In this document: one piece after another, positions 1 to 8,811 of the stretch
Layout of the letters: each line of letters starts with the position of its first letter
How positions within the stretch are numbered: position 1 is the stretch's first letter
DNA from: Synechococcales cyanobacterium C42_A2020_086
GTDB taxonomy: Bacteria; Cyanobacteriota; Cyanobacteriia; Elainellales; Elainellaceae
DNA: 64,000 bases
NCBI GenBank assembly: GCA_015272325.1
Contig: JACYLU010000010.1
Coordinates: 1 to 64,000 of the forward strand
Direction of reading: 5' to 3'
Made by a program: the position numbers and the translations under genes
Notes under the pieces: model-generated
Databases searched by the model: none
What the model saw: the letters and a program-made list of their open reading frames with translations, nothing else
Told to the model about the DNA's origin: nothing

Positions 1-504
1 ACTGAAATCTACCATGTCTCTCCCGCCCGCAACCCTCCCTTCATGCAACAACGCCCTGCAGGTACCAAGATTGCCAACGTTGATCAACAGCACTATTTCA
101 CTTGTTACTACATCGATGTAGTAACAAAGGTAATTCTACCGCTGTTTAGAGAACGTCAGAAACCATTTATTATGGTGTACTGGTCACGCGACCCGGATGG
201 TGCCCAGCACAATCAAGGCGATAGTCTCAACGAAGTAGTTCCGGGCATCAATGGTTCGACTTCTAAGGCAGCAGTGCAGAATGCCGATCAGAATTTAGGG
301 CAAATTCTAGAAGCGTTGCGATCGCTCAACTTGGAAGCCACCACTAACATTTTTGTTACCGCCGATCACGGCTTTTCCACAATCAGCAAAGAAAGTCGTA
401 CTAGCTACGCTGCTCAGCAATCTTATCCTGATGTGCCGCGTGGCTTTTTGCCGCCTAGCTTCCTTTCAATTGATATTGCCCATGCCTTGCAGTTGCCATT
501 ATGA
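1..504 (+). pseudogene. 3' part of an alkaline phosphatase superfamily (nucleotide pyrophosphatase/phosphodiesterase-like) gene, broken
   Basis: The reading frame is already open at base 1, so the gene begins outside the window. The visible 167 codons contain 'FIMVYWSRDPDGAQHNQGDS', the metal-binding region of this family, and 'IFVTADHGFSTIS', whose Asp-His is a metal ligand pair of alkaline-phosphatase-fold enzymes. These enzymes hydrolyse phosphomono- or diesters, usually outside the cytoplasm. The frame stops at 502-504 right after 'ALQLPL'. One frame over, the sequence reads 'YEPCVDF', which resembles a continuation, so a small indel probably created the stop. Shortly after, the sequence becomes transposase-like. 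I read it as a decayed or interrupted gene. The family call is fairly firm; the substrate is unknown. Confidence 0.7.
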
Positions 505-529
505 ACCATGCGTGGATTTTGAAGCCAAT

Positions 530-661
530 CCACACCAAAAGGATAGAGGTTGGACGGATGAGGCAATTAGCCAAGCGCTCGACATCAGTGTGGCAACAAT
601 TGAACAGGTGCGGCAACGGTTTGTCGAAACAAGCTTAGAAAGTGCCCAAAGTAATTTCTGA
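530..661 (+). pseudogene. IS630-type transposase N-terminal remnant
   Basis: About 40 codons read 'GWTDEAISQALDISVATIEQ' followed by 'VRQRFVE'. This is the helix-turn-helix found at the start of IS630/Tc1-like transposases, where a 'W-x-D-x-x-I-A-x-ALDVS' pattern precedes 'RVRQRFVEEGL'. The frame stops at 659-661. No DDE catalytic domain follows and I see no terminal inverted repeats, so this is only a fragment. It sits directly behind the broken phosphatase gene, which suggests an insertion and later deletion. Confidence 0.6.
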
Positions 662-1139
662 AAACAGCGAGGGCCTGGCAAACCTTACCAGACCCTGGAA
701 CGAAGTTGTTGGTCGAACTTTAGGTTGAATCGCAGAATCAGAGAATTACAAATCGGGTGGACATGGAATCGCAACAGACTCTTTGACGATTTGGGAGACC
801 CAGCCTCTTTAGGAGACTATGAGCTTTGGTGGTGCGTGCCTTATGCCTCAGGAGGTAAAGGAAACTGCAATGCATTCGGCTAAGCGCAAATTCCACTTAC
901 ATTTTGTAGTTTGGGAACACCTTCACCGCAATAGAGTGTTGCGTTTAGATTCAGAGCGGGAGGCACAAGCTCTAATCTAAGTTGGGTTTGGTGTGTTGCA
1001 GTTGTTTTCTGTGCCTTGATTATCAAAATACCACTCCCCTGCAAGCTCGCAATAGGTTGTTTACCAAAGTTGGCAGTTGTTTACTAATGTTCAACCCTCT
1101 CCAAGGAACGCCATGACTATACCAGTGACTGCTGTTGGG
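662..1139. other. Gene-poor spacer with one doubtful small ORF
   Basis: No recognisable gene. A plus-strand frame at 819-980 could encode 53 residues. An internal ATG at 870 lies behind a strong purine-rich stretch (AGGAGGTAAAGGA near 850) and would give a 36-residue basic peptide ending at 980. I do not recognise it, and it may be debris from the neighbouring insertion remnant. Near 1060-1090 the sequence 'TTGTTTAC' occurs twice about 20 bp apart. Confidence 0.3.
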
Positions 1140-1976
1140 CTACTGCAAAATGGCAGACCAAGTTGCGGGTCCAACAACTCCATCGGGTTCAAGGTTGAAG
1201 CTCGTTTGCGCAGCTCGTACGGCTGCCTGGGTTTCAACTCCAAACACCCCGTCAACCACTCCGTTGAAGAAGCCGATGACCTGCAACCGCTCTTGCAAAC
1301 GCGCTACGGCAGGTCCCCGCATACCCAGCCGCAGAATCGGTAAATCCACGGCTGCTGTCTCGACTGGAGCCACGGGATCGGTCGCACTGGGAGCCACAGG
1401 CGATGGGCTAGGGGTCGGAACTGGTGAGCCTACGGTTGGAGTTGGGGCCGGAGTTGGAGCTGGGGCCGGAGTGAGCGTCGGGGAGGGAAAGCCTGAAGGG
1501 GTGGGAGCAGGGCTAGGGGCCGGACTGGGAGCCGGACTGGGAGTCGGAGCGGCTGCAGCCGGGCTAGGAGTACTGGCGGCGGTGCTGGCAGGCAACAATC
1601 GATTCCACGTATCCACTCCAACGATGCCATCGGGAGGTAGCCCCGCTGCCTGTTGAAACGCCGCAACTGCTTGAGCAGTACTTTCTTGATAGACCCCATC
1701 CACGCTGCCTGTGTAGTAGCCCAGTAGCTTCAGAAGGGCTTGCAACTCGACTACGGCTGCTCCTTGGCTGCCTAACTGCAGGACTGGACGGCCACCCGAG
1801 TCTGCTGAGCTAGAGGGTGAAGCGGTCTGCCCTGTGAGTTCTGACTGCCCCCACACCGCAGTCTGCACGATCCCTAAGCTGACCGTGCTCAACAGGACAA
1901 TAGCCCCCAATTGGAGCCAAACCAGCGACGGTAACAGGGAGACGAATGGGGATATCATAGAAAAGCTAGGCACCAT
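1140..1976 (-). CDS. Secreted protein with two peptidoglycan-binding (PG_binding_1) domains
   Basis: The product has an N-terminal hydrophobic segment (a signal peptide or anchor, roughly residues 17-43 from this start). A first peptidoglycan-binding domain follows, with 'LGSQGAAVVELQALLKLLGY' and then 'DGIVGVDTW'. Next come about 80 residues rich in Pro, Ala, Ser and Thr, and a second domain with 'LGMRGPAVARLQERL' and 'DGVVGPATW'. Such domains bind cell-wall murein. No catalytic domain is present, so a structural or targeting role outside the membrane is likely. The frame is open to an ATG at 2117, but that extension is unlike a signal peptide and crosses a short tandem repeat at 2025-2054. 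I therefore prefer the ATG at 1976 (or 1958). The proline-rich linker creates long empty frames on the opposite strand. Confidence 0.8.
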   Translation of the reverse strand: MVPSFSMISPFVSLLPSLVWLQLGAIVLLSTVSLGIVQTAVWGQSELTGQTASPSSSADSGGRPVLQLGSQGAAVVELQALLKLLGYYTGSVDGVYQESTAQAVAAFQQAAGLPPDGIVGVDTWNRLLPASTAASTPSPAAAAPTPSPAPSPAPSPAPTPSGFPSPTLTPAPAPTPAPTPTVGSPVPTPSPSPVAPSATDPVAPVETAAVDLPILRLGMRGPAVARLQERLQVIGFFNGVVDGVFGVETQAAVRAAQTSFNLEPDGVVGPATWSAILQ

Positions 1977-2024
1977 AGAGATTGAAATGGTGATGAGATG
2001 GGGAACAGAGCAGATATAGATGCG

Positions 2025-2054
2025 CTTGTTGCTTCTATACTTGTTGCTTCTTAG
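2025..2054. repeat. 15-bp tandem dimer
   Basis: CTTGTTGCTTCTATA is followed at once by CTTGTTGCTTCTTAG (first 12 bases identical), then a partial third TTGCTTCTTAT. It lies upstream of the preferred start of the minus-strand peptidoglycan-binding gene. Confidence 0.8.
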
Positions 2055-2292
2055 TTGCTTCTTATGGTTTTGGCTACGGCCTCTATCCAGAAGCTTAAGT
2101 GCAAACAGGGTCAACACTGCCAGTCAGGATTAAATCAGAAGCCCTAGAAGTCGTCAAATTGTAGACTCCAACTGTAAATGTCGGGTTGCGATTTACCTTG
2201 AATTGTTCATAATTTTTTAGCTCGGCTCGCTCCTAGGCTAAGGGTGGGTCTATATTGCTGTGTTAGCCACTGTGTCAGTCTAGAAACAGTCT

Positions 2293-3315
2293 ATGACTAT
2301 CCTGCCGCCATCTCTCCTGAGTCGATTTCGCGGTGCCGTGCTGGGGTCCTTTCTGGGAGAGGCTGTTGGCATCTCGCTATCTCGTGGGCTAGCAACCGGT
2401 TCGTCTGCATTCCGGTCATCTTCACTCTACCCGTCTGGAGAGCCGCATCAGTCAGAGGCAACGCACGAAGCATCAACGTGGGTTAAATTACAACATCAGC
2501 TCTTGCAACAGCTGATTGCCTCTGCCGCTATGTCTGCCACTCCTGCCAGACAGCCCATTCTGCTGCAGTTGCCTGCCGACGCCAACTCTCATACATCCTT
2601 GCTGGCAGAATTAGCCCTGATGACTCTGCCGGTGGCGCTGCTCTATCACGACCAGCCGCAGCAGATGCATTTTTACCTAGAGCAGGCGATTACTGCTGCT
2701 GCTCTATCAGTGAATGTGTCACCTGTTGCGGTGATCGGTGCACGAGTCGTAGGGCAGTGCCTTTCATTAATGTTGCGGCAGCGGTTTGAGACCACCCAAC
2801 TTATCCCGCAACTCCTCAGAGACCTCGACTGGGAATCGGCACATCTGCCCCAGCCATTCCCCCCGCCGCAAGCCGTCTTGGTGGAGCAATTGGCTCAGGT
2901 GCAAGACTGGCTGACCGAGCGAATCCATCCGCCCCTATCCCAACTTGCTGCCGCGCTTGTCTGCCGCTCGGAAGTGCCGCCAGCTTTAGATCCAGCGCCT
3001 ATTGCCCTAGCGCTCTTCAGCTTTCTGAGCACGCCCGAGGCCTTTGCTGTAACTGTTCGTCGAGCGGCCCAGCTTGGCGTTCAGTCCCGGATAACAGCAT
3101 CTCTGGCCGGTGCCCTAGGAGGAGCCTATAGTGGTCTTGCTGGAATCCCACTACCGTGGCGTCGGATCGGTGCTGGTAGCCTTGAAGCTGAACTGATGCA
3201 ATCTGCCGATGAGCTACTTGCCGTCTGGGCGGGAGCCAACCAACCTTCGCAGTGGCTGCAGCAGCCGCTTGCTCTGACGGTTGTAGCAGCACCACGGGCG
3301 ATTCGTCACCACTAG
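2293..3315 (+). CDS. ADP-ribosylglycohydrolase-like protein, degenerate
   Basis: The N-terminus 'RFRGAVLGSFLGEAVG' matches the opening motif of ADP-ribosylglycohydrolase-fold proteins (typically R-x-x-G-x-L-x-G-x-A-x-GDALG). Near residue 270, 'AGALGGAYSGLAGIPLPW' matches the conserved late helix of that fold (usually 'GAIAGAYYGL..IPE.W'). Characterised members remove ADP-ribose from proteins using Asp and Glu residues that hold magnesium. Here the first motif has Glu where GDA is expected, and I do not see the other acidic clusters, so catalysis is doubtful. The protein is 340 residues, alanine- and leucine-rich, with no membrane segments. It is flanked by spacers on both sides and looks monocistronic. 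Confidence 0.65.
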   Translation: MTILPPSLLSRFRGAVLGSFLGEAVGISLSRGLATGSSAFRSSSLYPSGEPHQSEATHEASTWVKLQHQLLQQLIASAAMSATPARQPILLQLPADANSHTSLLAELALMTLPVALLYHDQPQQMHFYLEQAITAAALSVNVSPVAVIGARVVGQCLSLMLRQRFETTQLIPQLLRDLDWESAHLPQPFPPPQAVLVEQLAQVQDWLTERIHPPLSQLAAALVCRSEVPPALDPAPIALALFSFLSTPEAFAVTVRRAAQLGVQSRITASLAGALGGAYSGLAGIPLPWRRIGAGSLEAELMQSADELLAVWAGANQPSQWLQQPLALTVVAAPRAIRHH

Positions 3316-3842
3316 ACAAATTCGGTTAGAAAGGGGTTTGCCGAGCAAGGTGCACAACCCTGGAGACACCTGGAAGAGTGCTACTTTAGAAATTGACTCG
3401 CGCTACTTCTCAATTAGACTGCGATCAACTATGACTAGAGATATGGGATTAGAGTACAAGACTAGGGTGCTAAAACTGGCTTACTCGAACTAAATTGCTG
3501 GTACTGTATTATTTAACGTTTTGCTTCAGCCTGACTCAGTCTTCTGCAAAAAGCTGAATTCGCTTCTCGTCTGTCTCTTCCAGTCCAAGAATTAGCGAGC
3601 TGTCAGGGTGACTATGCCCCGCTACCGACACCATGTTGACGAGAATGGCTCGCACTTAACTTCCTTTCCACCTGCCCCTTTGCTTTCTGACACACGAGGC
3701 AACGCTCTGCGATCACCTGCTGTCCTGCTGACCCTTCTGACCTCTGGGTGAGGCAATTCATTTCCATGCTGGTTGTTCCCCATTTGGTACTGAGCTTTTC
3801 TGCAGCAGCTGACATTTGTGACCATGCCATTTGGTGCAGCGC
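3316..3842. other. Intergenic spacer of about 525 bases
   Basis: No convincing gene on either strand. Short frames on both strands at 3612-3894 give compositions unlike real proteins and overlap each other. The region should hold the promoter of the downstream HD-phosphohydrolase operon, but I cannot point to clear -35 and -10 boxes. Confidence 0.5.
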
Positions 3843-6347
3843 ATGAAACCGTTCCGATTGTTACCTCAGCGGATTGCTCAGTGGCGACAGGCAAAGCTTT
3901 CTTCTATAGCTGCCCATCCTTCTCTGCGGCAGGCCATGCGGCAAGTGGTCGCCCAAGCGAATCGCTGCAAACAAGCTGTGAAAACTTCATTTCTGCCTCA
4001 ACAAGCGGCTGTTCGCTGTCGCATGCGGCTGAAGCCCAAAAAGCATCGCCCAGGTGACTACTTGCCGGCTCCCATTCTATTGGCGGTCGCTGTGCTCTCT
4101 CTCACTAGCGTCATTGGCTACCGTTTCTACAATGAGCCGCAGCTCGGAGCTGACACCATTGCGCCCCAAACGCTGCGGGCCCCCAGCTCGGCTCGAGTAG
4201 TCGATGAAAAGACAACAGAAGCCAATCGCAAGGCAGCCCGTACCGCCGCTATTCCGGTTCTGACGATCAACCAAGCCGTCAATCAGGAGATCTATCGCTC
4301 ATTGCAGCGCTTGCTCGACCAAGGCGACGAACTGCGACGGCAAGCAGGGGCGTTTCCTTTCGTGGATACGTCGGTTCTTTCCACGGCTACTCAGCAATAT
4401 CTGCGGCAAACCGAAGAATGGAACTGGCGGATTGCCATTGCCACTACTGATGGGATCCAAGCTCCGCTGCCGCCCACCAGTCCCCCGTCCGATGCCTCGA
4501 ATTCAGCGTTGCAGGTGGCCATTTTGGAGCTGCAAAACTACCGCCGCTCAGCCTCAGCCGAAGATTTCTCAGCGCTCAATGAAGTCCTGCTGCGGGCACG
4601 TCAGCGTTATGCTGATGCCGTGGCAACCCTCTCGAGCAGTGAACCGGATGGATCGACCTTCTATGACGCTGAACTGCTTCAGCTCACCGACGCCGAATGG
4701 AGCCAGGCGCGTACAGCAATCCGTTTGGGGCTAGAACGCATTCTCACCCAGGGGATTGCGCCAGGGCTGCCGAATTCAATCCTGGAAATGGCTGTCAAAG
4801 CGCAGCTCGAGCCTTCGCTCCCAACAACCGCTGTCCCCTTGGCTACTCGCATTTTGCTGCATGTTTTGGAGCCGAACCTGCAGCAAGACCCAGCCCAAAC
4901 TAAACTGCGAGCCGAGCAGGCGGCGCAAGCGGTTGAAGATATTGTGGTAGAAATCCGCCGCGGCGAGGTGATTGTACAGGCGGGGGAACGCATTAGTCAG
5001 TCTGATTTTGTGCTGCTCGACTATTTTGGTTTGAGCCGACGTCGCATCAACTGGTGGGGGTTGATCGGGTTGGGAAGCATCATCAGTGCCGCTGTGGCAA
5101 CATTTCTGATTGTCGAGCGGAGCGTGCATCCGGGGTTGCGGCGGCGAGATCATGTGCTGGTACTGCTACTGACTCTGAGCGCGCCCTTAATGCTGGCGCT
5201 GCAGTTGCCCTCAACTAACCTGCCGGCGATTGGGCTGCTGGTAGGCAGCTTCTATGGCTCGGCGTTGGGCACCACAACTGTGGCACTGCTGAGTCTGGTC
5301 TTGCCTATTGGGATCGAAATGGGCTGGACCCATCTTGTGGCTAGCGCGGCAGGGGGGCTGTTGGGCGCGATCATGGCGGGACAACTGCGCTCGCGAGAAG
5401 AGCTAGCGTTGCTGGGAGGAGGGGTAGGCTTAACCCAAGGCGTGGTTTATTTGATCTTGAGCCTCAGTGCAGCCACAACTCCGGTGTGGTATATCGTTCT
5501 GACAATGGCAGGCGTTCAGGGGTTGATGGGCATTGCCTGGAGTGTAGTGGCTTTAGGCATTAGCCCCTATCTAGAGCATGTGTTTGACCTGGTAACCCCG
5601 ATTCGATTGGCAGAACTGTCAAATCCTAATCGTCCGATGCTGAAGCGGCTGGCATCGGAAGCACCGGGCACCTTCCAGCACACGCTATTTGTAGCAACGC
5701 TGGCTGAGGCGGCTGCGCGAGCCTTGGGCTGCAATGTGGAGCTGGTGCGGGCGGGCACACTCTATCACGATATTGGCAAAATGCACGATCCCTTGGGCTT
5801 TATTGAAAATCAAATGGGAGGACCGAACAAACACGATACGATTAATGACCCCTGGCAGAGTGCAGCTATTATCAAAAAGCATGTGAGTGAGGGGCTGGTG
5901 ATGGCCCGGAAATGTCGTCTGCCTACGGCAATTCAAGCCTTTATTCCCGAGCACCAGGGCACGATGCCAATTAGCTATTTCTACCACCAGGCTCAGCAGC
6001 AGGCTCAGTCCGATGCGACGCTGATCGTCAACGAGGCGGATTTTCGCTACGATGGTCCGATCCCGCAATCGCGCGAAACGGGGATCGTGATGCTGGCAGA
6101 TTCCTGCGAAGCCGCGCTGCGATCTCTAAAGGACGCTAGCCCTGAGGAAGCTTTAGCCATGGTCAACCGCATCTTGCGCGCCCGCTGGCAAGATCATCAG
6201 CTGGTCGATTCTGGCTTGTCTCGCTCAGAAATGACGCAAATTGCCGAGATTTTTGTGCAAGTGTGGCAACAGTTCAATCACCAGCGCATTCCCTATCCTC
6301 GGGCCGCTCTCAATCAGCCGTCGGTGAATAGTCGAGCCGAATCATAA
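3843..6347 (+). CDS. pgpH: PgpH-type 7TM-HD phosphohydrolase (probable cyclic di-AMP phosphodiesterase)
   Basis: This is a membrane protein of about 834 residues. An N-terminal basic region and one membrane span (about residues 75-92) lead into a long extracytoplasmic domain (about 100-395, the 7TMR-HDED type). A block of about seven hydrophobic segments follows (about 405-580), then a cytoplasmic HD domain with 'AGTLYHDIGKMHDP' (HD near residue 642) and 'IPEHQGTMPISYFYHQA'. In Listeria PgpH this architecture hydrolyses cyclic di-AMP. All metal-ligand motifs look intact. A TTG at 3831 would add four residues; I chose the ATG at 3843. The stop lies only four bases before the GTG of rsmB, so the two are probably co-transcribed with the HTH/GrpE-like gene. 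Confidence 0.88.
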   Translation: MKPFRLLPQRIAQWRQAKLSSIAAHPSLRQAMRQVVAQANRCKQAVKTSFLPQQAAVRCRMRLKPKKHRPGDYLPAPILLAVAVLSLTSVIGYRFYNEPQLGADTIAPQTLRAPSSARVVDEKTTEANRKAARTAAIPVLTINQAVNQEIYRSLQRLLDQGDELRRQAGAFPFVDTSVLSTATQQYLRQTEEWNWRIAIATTDGIQAPLPPTSPPSDASNSALQVAILELQNYRRSASAEDFSALNEVLLRARQRYADAVATLSSSEPDGSTFYDAELLQLTDAEWSQARTAIRLGLERILTQGIAPGLPNSILEMAVKAQLEPSLPTTAVPLATRILLHVLEPNLQQDPAQTKLRAEQAAQAVEDIVVEIRRGEVIVQAGERISQSDFVLLDYFGLSRRRINWWGLIGLGSIISAAVATFLIVERSVHPGLRRRDHVLVLLLTLSAPLMLALQLPSTNLPAIGLLVGSFYGSALGTTTVALLSLVLPIGIEMGWTHLVASAAGGLLGAIMAGQLRSREELALLGGGVGLTQGVVYLILSLSAATTPVWYIVLTMAGVQGLMGIAWSVVALGISPYLEHVFDLVTPIRLAELSNPNRPMLKRLASEAPGTFQHTLFVATLAEAAARALGCNVELVRAGTLYHDIGKMHDPLGFIENQMGGPNKHDTINDPWQSAAIIKKHVSEGLVMARKCRLPTAIQAFIPEHQGTMPISYFYHQAQQQAQSDATLIVNEADFRYDGPIPQSRETGIVMLADSCEAALRSLKDASPEEALAMVNRILRARWQDHQLVDSGLSRSEMTQIAEIFVQVWQQFNHQRIPYPRAALNQPSVNSRAES

Positions 6348-6351
6348 GCCC

Positions 6352-7779
6352 GTGAGCCATTCCCAGACTGGGCGGTTTTCCAAACCCACCGCCAGACAAA
6401 TTGCCTTTCAGGTGCTGCGGGCAGTTCACAACGGTGCCTTTGCCGATGTCGCCCTCGACCGCGAGTTGAGTTCAGCCCGTCTAGAGCATCCCGATCGCCG
6501 TTTGGTTACCGAACTCGTCTATGGCAGCATCCGCCGCCAGCGCACCCTCGATACGCTCATCGACCAGCTCGCCAAAAAGCGCGCTAGTCAACAGCCACCC
6601 AACCTGCGCCTGATTCTGCATCTAGGGCTATATCAGCTGCGATATCTGAGCCAAATCCCGGTGTCCGCTGTGGTCAATACAACCGTAGAGTTAGCCAAAA
6701 CCAACGGATTGTCTGGTCTAGCGGGTTTCGTTAATGGTCTGTTGCGACAATATATCCGCCTCAGCCAGCCGACTGCCACTGATATAGGCAGCGATATAGG
6801 ACTGGGTACAGTTGACCCACTGCGGTTGCCGCCCGATCTCGTCTCCCGCATCGGCATTCTGCATAGCTATCCCGATTGGATGGTGGAGCTATGGCTGTCG
6901 CAGTTGGGCGAAACGGAAACCGAGCAGCTCTGTGCCTGGTTCAACCAGCCGCCCCACATTGACCTGCGCATTAATCCGCTGCGGACTACCCTAGAGCAGG
7001 TGGAAGCCGCTATGCACAGTGCTCAGATTGCTGTGACTCGAGTGCCGCCTTTGCCGCAGGCTCTACGACTTCCTCAAGGCGTAGGTGCAATTGATTCATT
7101 GCCAGGGTTTGCCGACGGCTGGTGGAGTATACAGGATGCTAGTGCTCAGTGCGTCAGCCACTTGCTCGATCCTCAACCCGGAGAAGTGATTATCGACGCC
7201 TGTGCCGCACCGGGGGGAAAAACGACCCACATCGCCGAGCTGATGCAGGATCAAGGCATTATCTGGGCTTGCGATCGCCACGCCTCTCGGCTGAAAAAGC
7301 TGCAGGAAAATGCCACTCGGCTGCACCTCTCGTCAATTCGCCTTTTGACTCAAGACAGCCGCGATGTGCCATGGTTTGTTAACCAAGCCGATCGGGTGTT
7401 GCTGGATGCGCCCTGCTCTGGTTTAGGCACGCTGCACCGTCATGCTGATGCTCGCTGGCGGCAAACTCCAGACACTGTTCGCGACTTGGCGCAGTTGCAA
7501 ACCGAGCTGTTGCAGCAGGCAGCGACCTGGGTGAAACCACGGGGGATTTTGGTCTACGCCACCTGCACCCTGCACCCGGCAGAAAACGAAGCAGTGGTAC
7601 GAACTTTTCTCGCTCAGCATCCGCAGTGGCAGATTGAGCCGCCCACCGGCGCTGTGAACCGGATCGTAGGCGAGGGAGTCGCTGCGGAGGGATGGCTGAA
7701 GCTGCTACCGCACCGGCACAATAGGGATGGCTTCTTCATGGTGCGGCTACGCCGCTGCGACGAATCGAATGTCCTATGA
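6352..7779 (+). CDS. rsmB: 16S rRNA (cytosine-967-C5)-methyltransferase RsmB
   Basis: RsmB methylates C967 of 16S rRNA with S-adenosylmethionine. The N-terminal third is a NusB-like RNA-binding domain. The SAM-binding loop 'DACAAPGGKTTHIAELM' lies near residue 281. The two catalytic cysteines are in 'DAPCSGLGTLHRH' (about 355) and 'ATCTLHPAENE' (about 404), the arrangement typical of NOL1/NOP2/Sun enzymes. Length (475) is usual for cyanobacterial RsmB. The start is GTG, four bases after the pgpH stop. The stop overlaps the ATG of the next gene in an ATGA, which indicates translational coupling. Confidence 0.93.
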   Translation: MSHSQTGRFSKPTARQIAFQVLRAVHNGAFADVALDRELSSARLEHPDRRLVTELVYGSIRRQRTLDTLIDQLAKKRASQQPPNLRLILHLGLYQLRYLSQIPVSAVVNTTVELAKTNGLSGLAGFVNGLLRQYIRLSQPTATDIGSDIGLGTVDPLRLPPDLVSRIGILHSYPDWMVELWLSQLGETETEQLCAWFNQPPHIDLRINPLRTTLEQVEAAMHSAQIAVTRVPPLPQALRLPQGVGAIDSLPGFADGWWSIQDASAQCVSHLLDPQPGEVIIDACAAPGGKTTHIAELMQDQGIIWACDRHASRLKKLQENATRLHLSSIRLLTQDSRDVPWFVNQADRVLLDAPCSGLGTLHRHADARWRQTPDTVRDLAQLQTELLQQAATWVKPRGILVYATCTLHPAENEAVVRTFLAQHPQWQIEPPTGAVNRIVGEGVAAEGWLKLLPHRHNRDGFFMVRLRRCDESNVL

Positions 7780-8480
7780 CTGAACTAGTTCCCCATTCCC
7801 CTCGTTCTTCTCCTGCCTCTGGTATCTCGCTAGACCATACCGCGGCATTGCGAGAATTGATGCAGCGGGTCGGGCTATCGAGTTTCAAAGCGCTCAGCCG
7901 GGCGGCAGCAGTATCCAAATGGCAAATCGAGCAGTTGCGGCAGGGGCGGGTGGCTCACATGCGCGTCGAGCCGCTACTCAAGATCAGCCAAGCGCTGCAA
8001 ATTCCCTTGGCCGATCTGATCGCTCGCTTCAGTGCTGGGACGTTAGATGCCGCGTGCCTAGCTACACCGCAGGCAAATCAGACAACTCTTGAGCAGCTCC
8101 AGCACGAATATCAGCGGCTGCACACTCAGTTGAGCGAGCAGCGTGCTCTACTGCAGCAAGAGTTTCAGCAGACCAGCCTGCACATTCTGGAATCCTGGCT
8201 GCTACAATTTCCGACAGCCGCCTACGCCGCTCAGCAAAATCCGCAGATTCCGGCCACCCGGTTGCTGCCCCTGCTGCGACCGATTGATCAGCTGTTGCAA
8301 AGCTGGGGCGTTGAAGCGATTGCACCTGTAGGAAGCGAACTGCCCTATGATCCGCATCTGCATCAGCTGATGGATGGCAGTGCTCAGCCTGGCGATCGCG
8401 TCAAAGTTCGCTATGCGGGCTACCGACAGGGTGAAAAACTGCTCTATCGTGCCAAAGTTAGCCCAGTGGCTTCTGCCTAG
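7776..8480 (+). CDS. XRE-like helix-turn-helix protein with GrpE-like C-terminal domain
   Basis: Residues about 24-75 ('LRELMQRVGLSSFKALSRAA' onward, then 'LLKISQALQIPLADLI') have the shape of an XRE/Cro helix-turn-helix. A coiled coil follows (about 100-135). The last 40 residues ('LPYDPHLHQLMDG', 'GDRVKVRYAGYRQGEKLLYRAKV') resemble the beta-domain of GrpE, the DnaK nucleotide-exchange factor. I believe this HTH plus GrpE-like arrangement occurs in other cyanobacteria. The function is unknown; a regulator or co-chaperone-like adaptor is possible. It overlaps rsmB by four bases and closes the operon. Confidence 0.7.
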   Translation: MTELVPHSPRSSPASGISLDHTAALRELMQRVGLSSFKALSRAAAVSKWQIEQLRQGRVAHMRVEPLLKISQALQIPLADLIARFSAGTLDAACLATPQANQTTLEQLQHEYQRLHTQLSEQRALLQQEFQQTSLHILESWLLQFPTAAYAAQQNPQIPATRLLPLLRPIDQLLQSWGVEAIAPVGSELPYDPHLHQLMDGSAQPGDRVKVRYAGYRQGEKLLYRAKVSPVASA

Positions 8481-8517
8481 CTCCGCGACTCGCTGCCATT
8501 GGGGCAGGTTTCTCTGT

Positions 8518-8631
8518 CACCTCTCGCTCGCAGAAATCGCCCTCAGCGTGGGCTGCGCCGGCCAGAGCCACCTCAATTGCCACTTCAAACGGTTTGTAGG
8601 TCTGACGCCTTGCCAGTTTCGCCAGTCTTGA
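8518..8631 (+). pseudogene. AraC-family regulator, C-terminal helix-turn-helix remnant
   Basis: About 37 codons ending at a TGA read 'LSLAEIALSVGCAGQSHLNC' and then 'HFKRFVGLTPCQFRQS'. This is the diagnostic second helix-turn-helix of AraC/XylS regulators (consensus 'SLAEIALAVGFSDQSHFSRxFKRxxGxTPxxFR'). There is no AraC N-terminal domain upstream; the preceding gene ends at 8480 in another frame. It is therefore a fossil fragment rather than an active gene. Confidence 0.72.
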
Positions 8632-8784
8632 TGTAATTCCAGTGATCCTATGAACTGAGCAGGAATAGACAAACGCAGCAATGGGAAAGACGCACGTTCT
8701 ATGTTTGCGAAACGATAGAACAGGCTCCTCTAGAGTTAGAATTCGCGGTCTCGCCGCTGCTACAGGTTACTTCTCCTAATTTCT

Positions 8785-8804
8785 TTTTTCCTGCTTTTTC
8801 CTGC
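8785..8804. repeat. 10-bp tandem dimer before an EamA transporter gene
   Basis: TTTTTCCTGC occurs twice head to tail, eight bases before the ATG at 8812. Confidence 0.75.
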
Positions 8805-8811
8805 TTCTGCT

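Noticed and set aside
1135-1656. 173-codon plus-strand ORF rich in Gly, Ala and Val
   Set aside because: It is antisense to the proline-rich linker of the peptidoglycan-binding protein; the regular composition comes from the codon pattern on the other strand.
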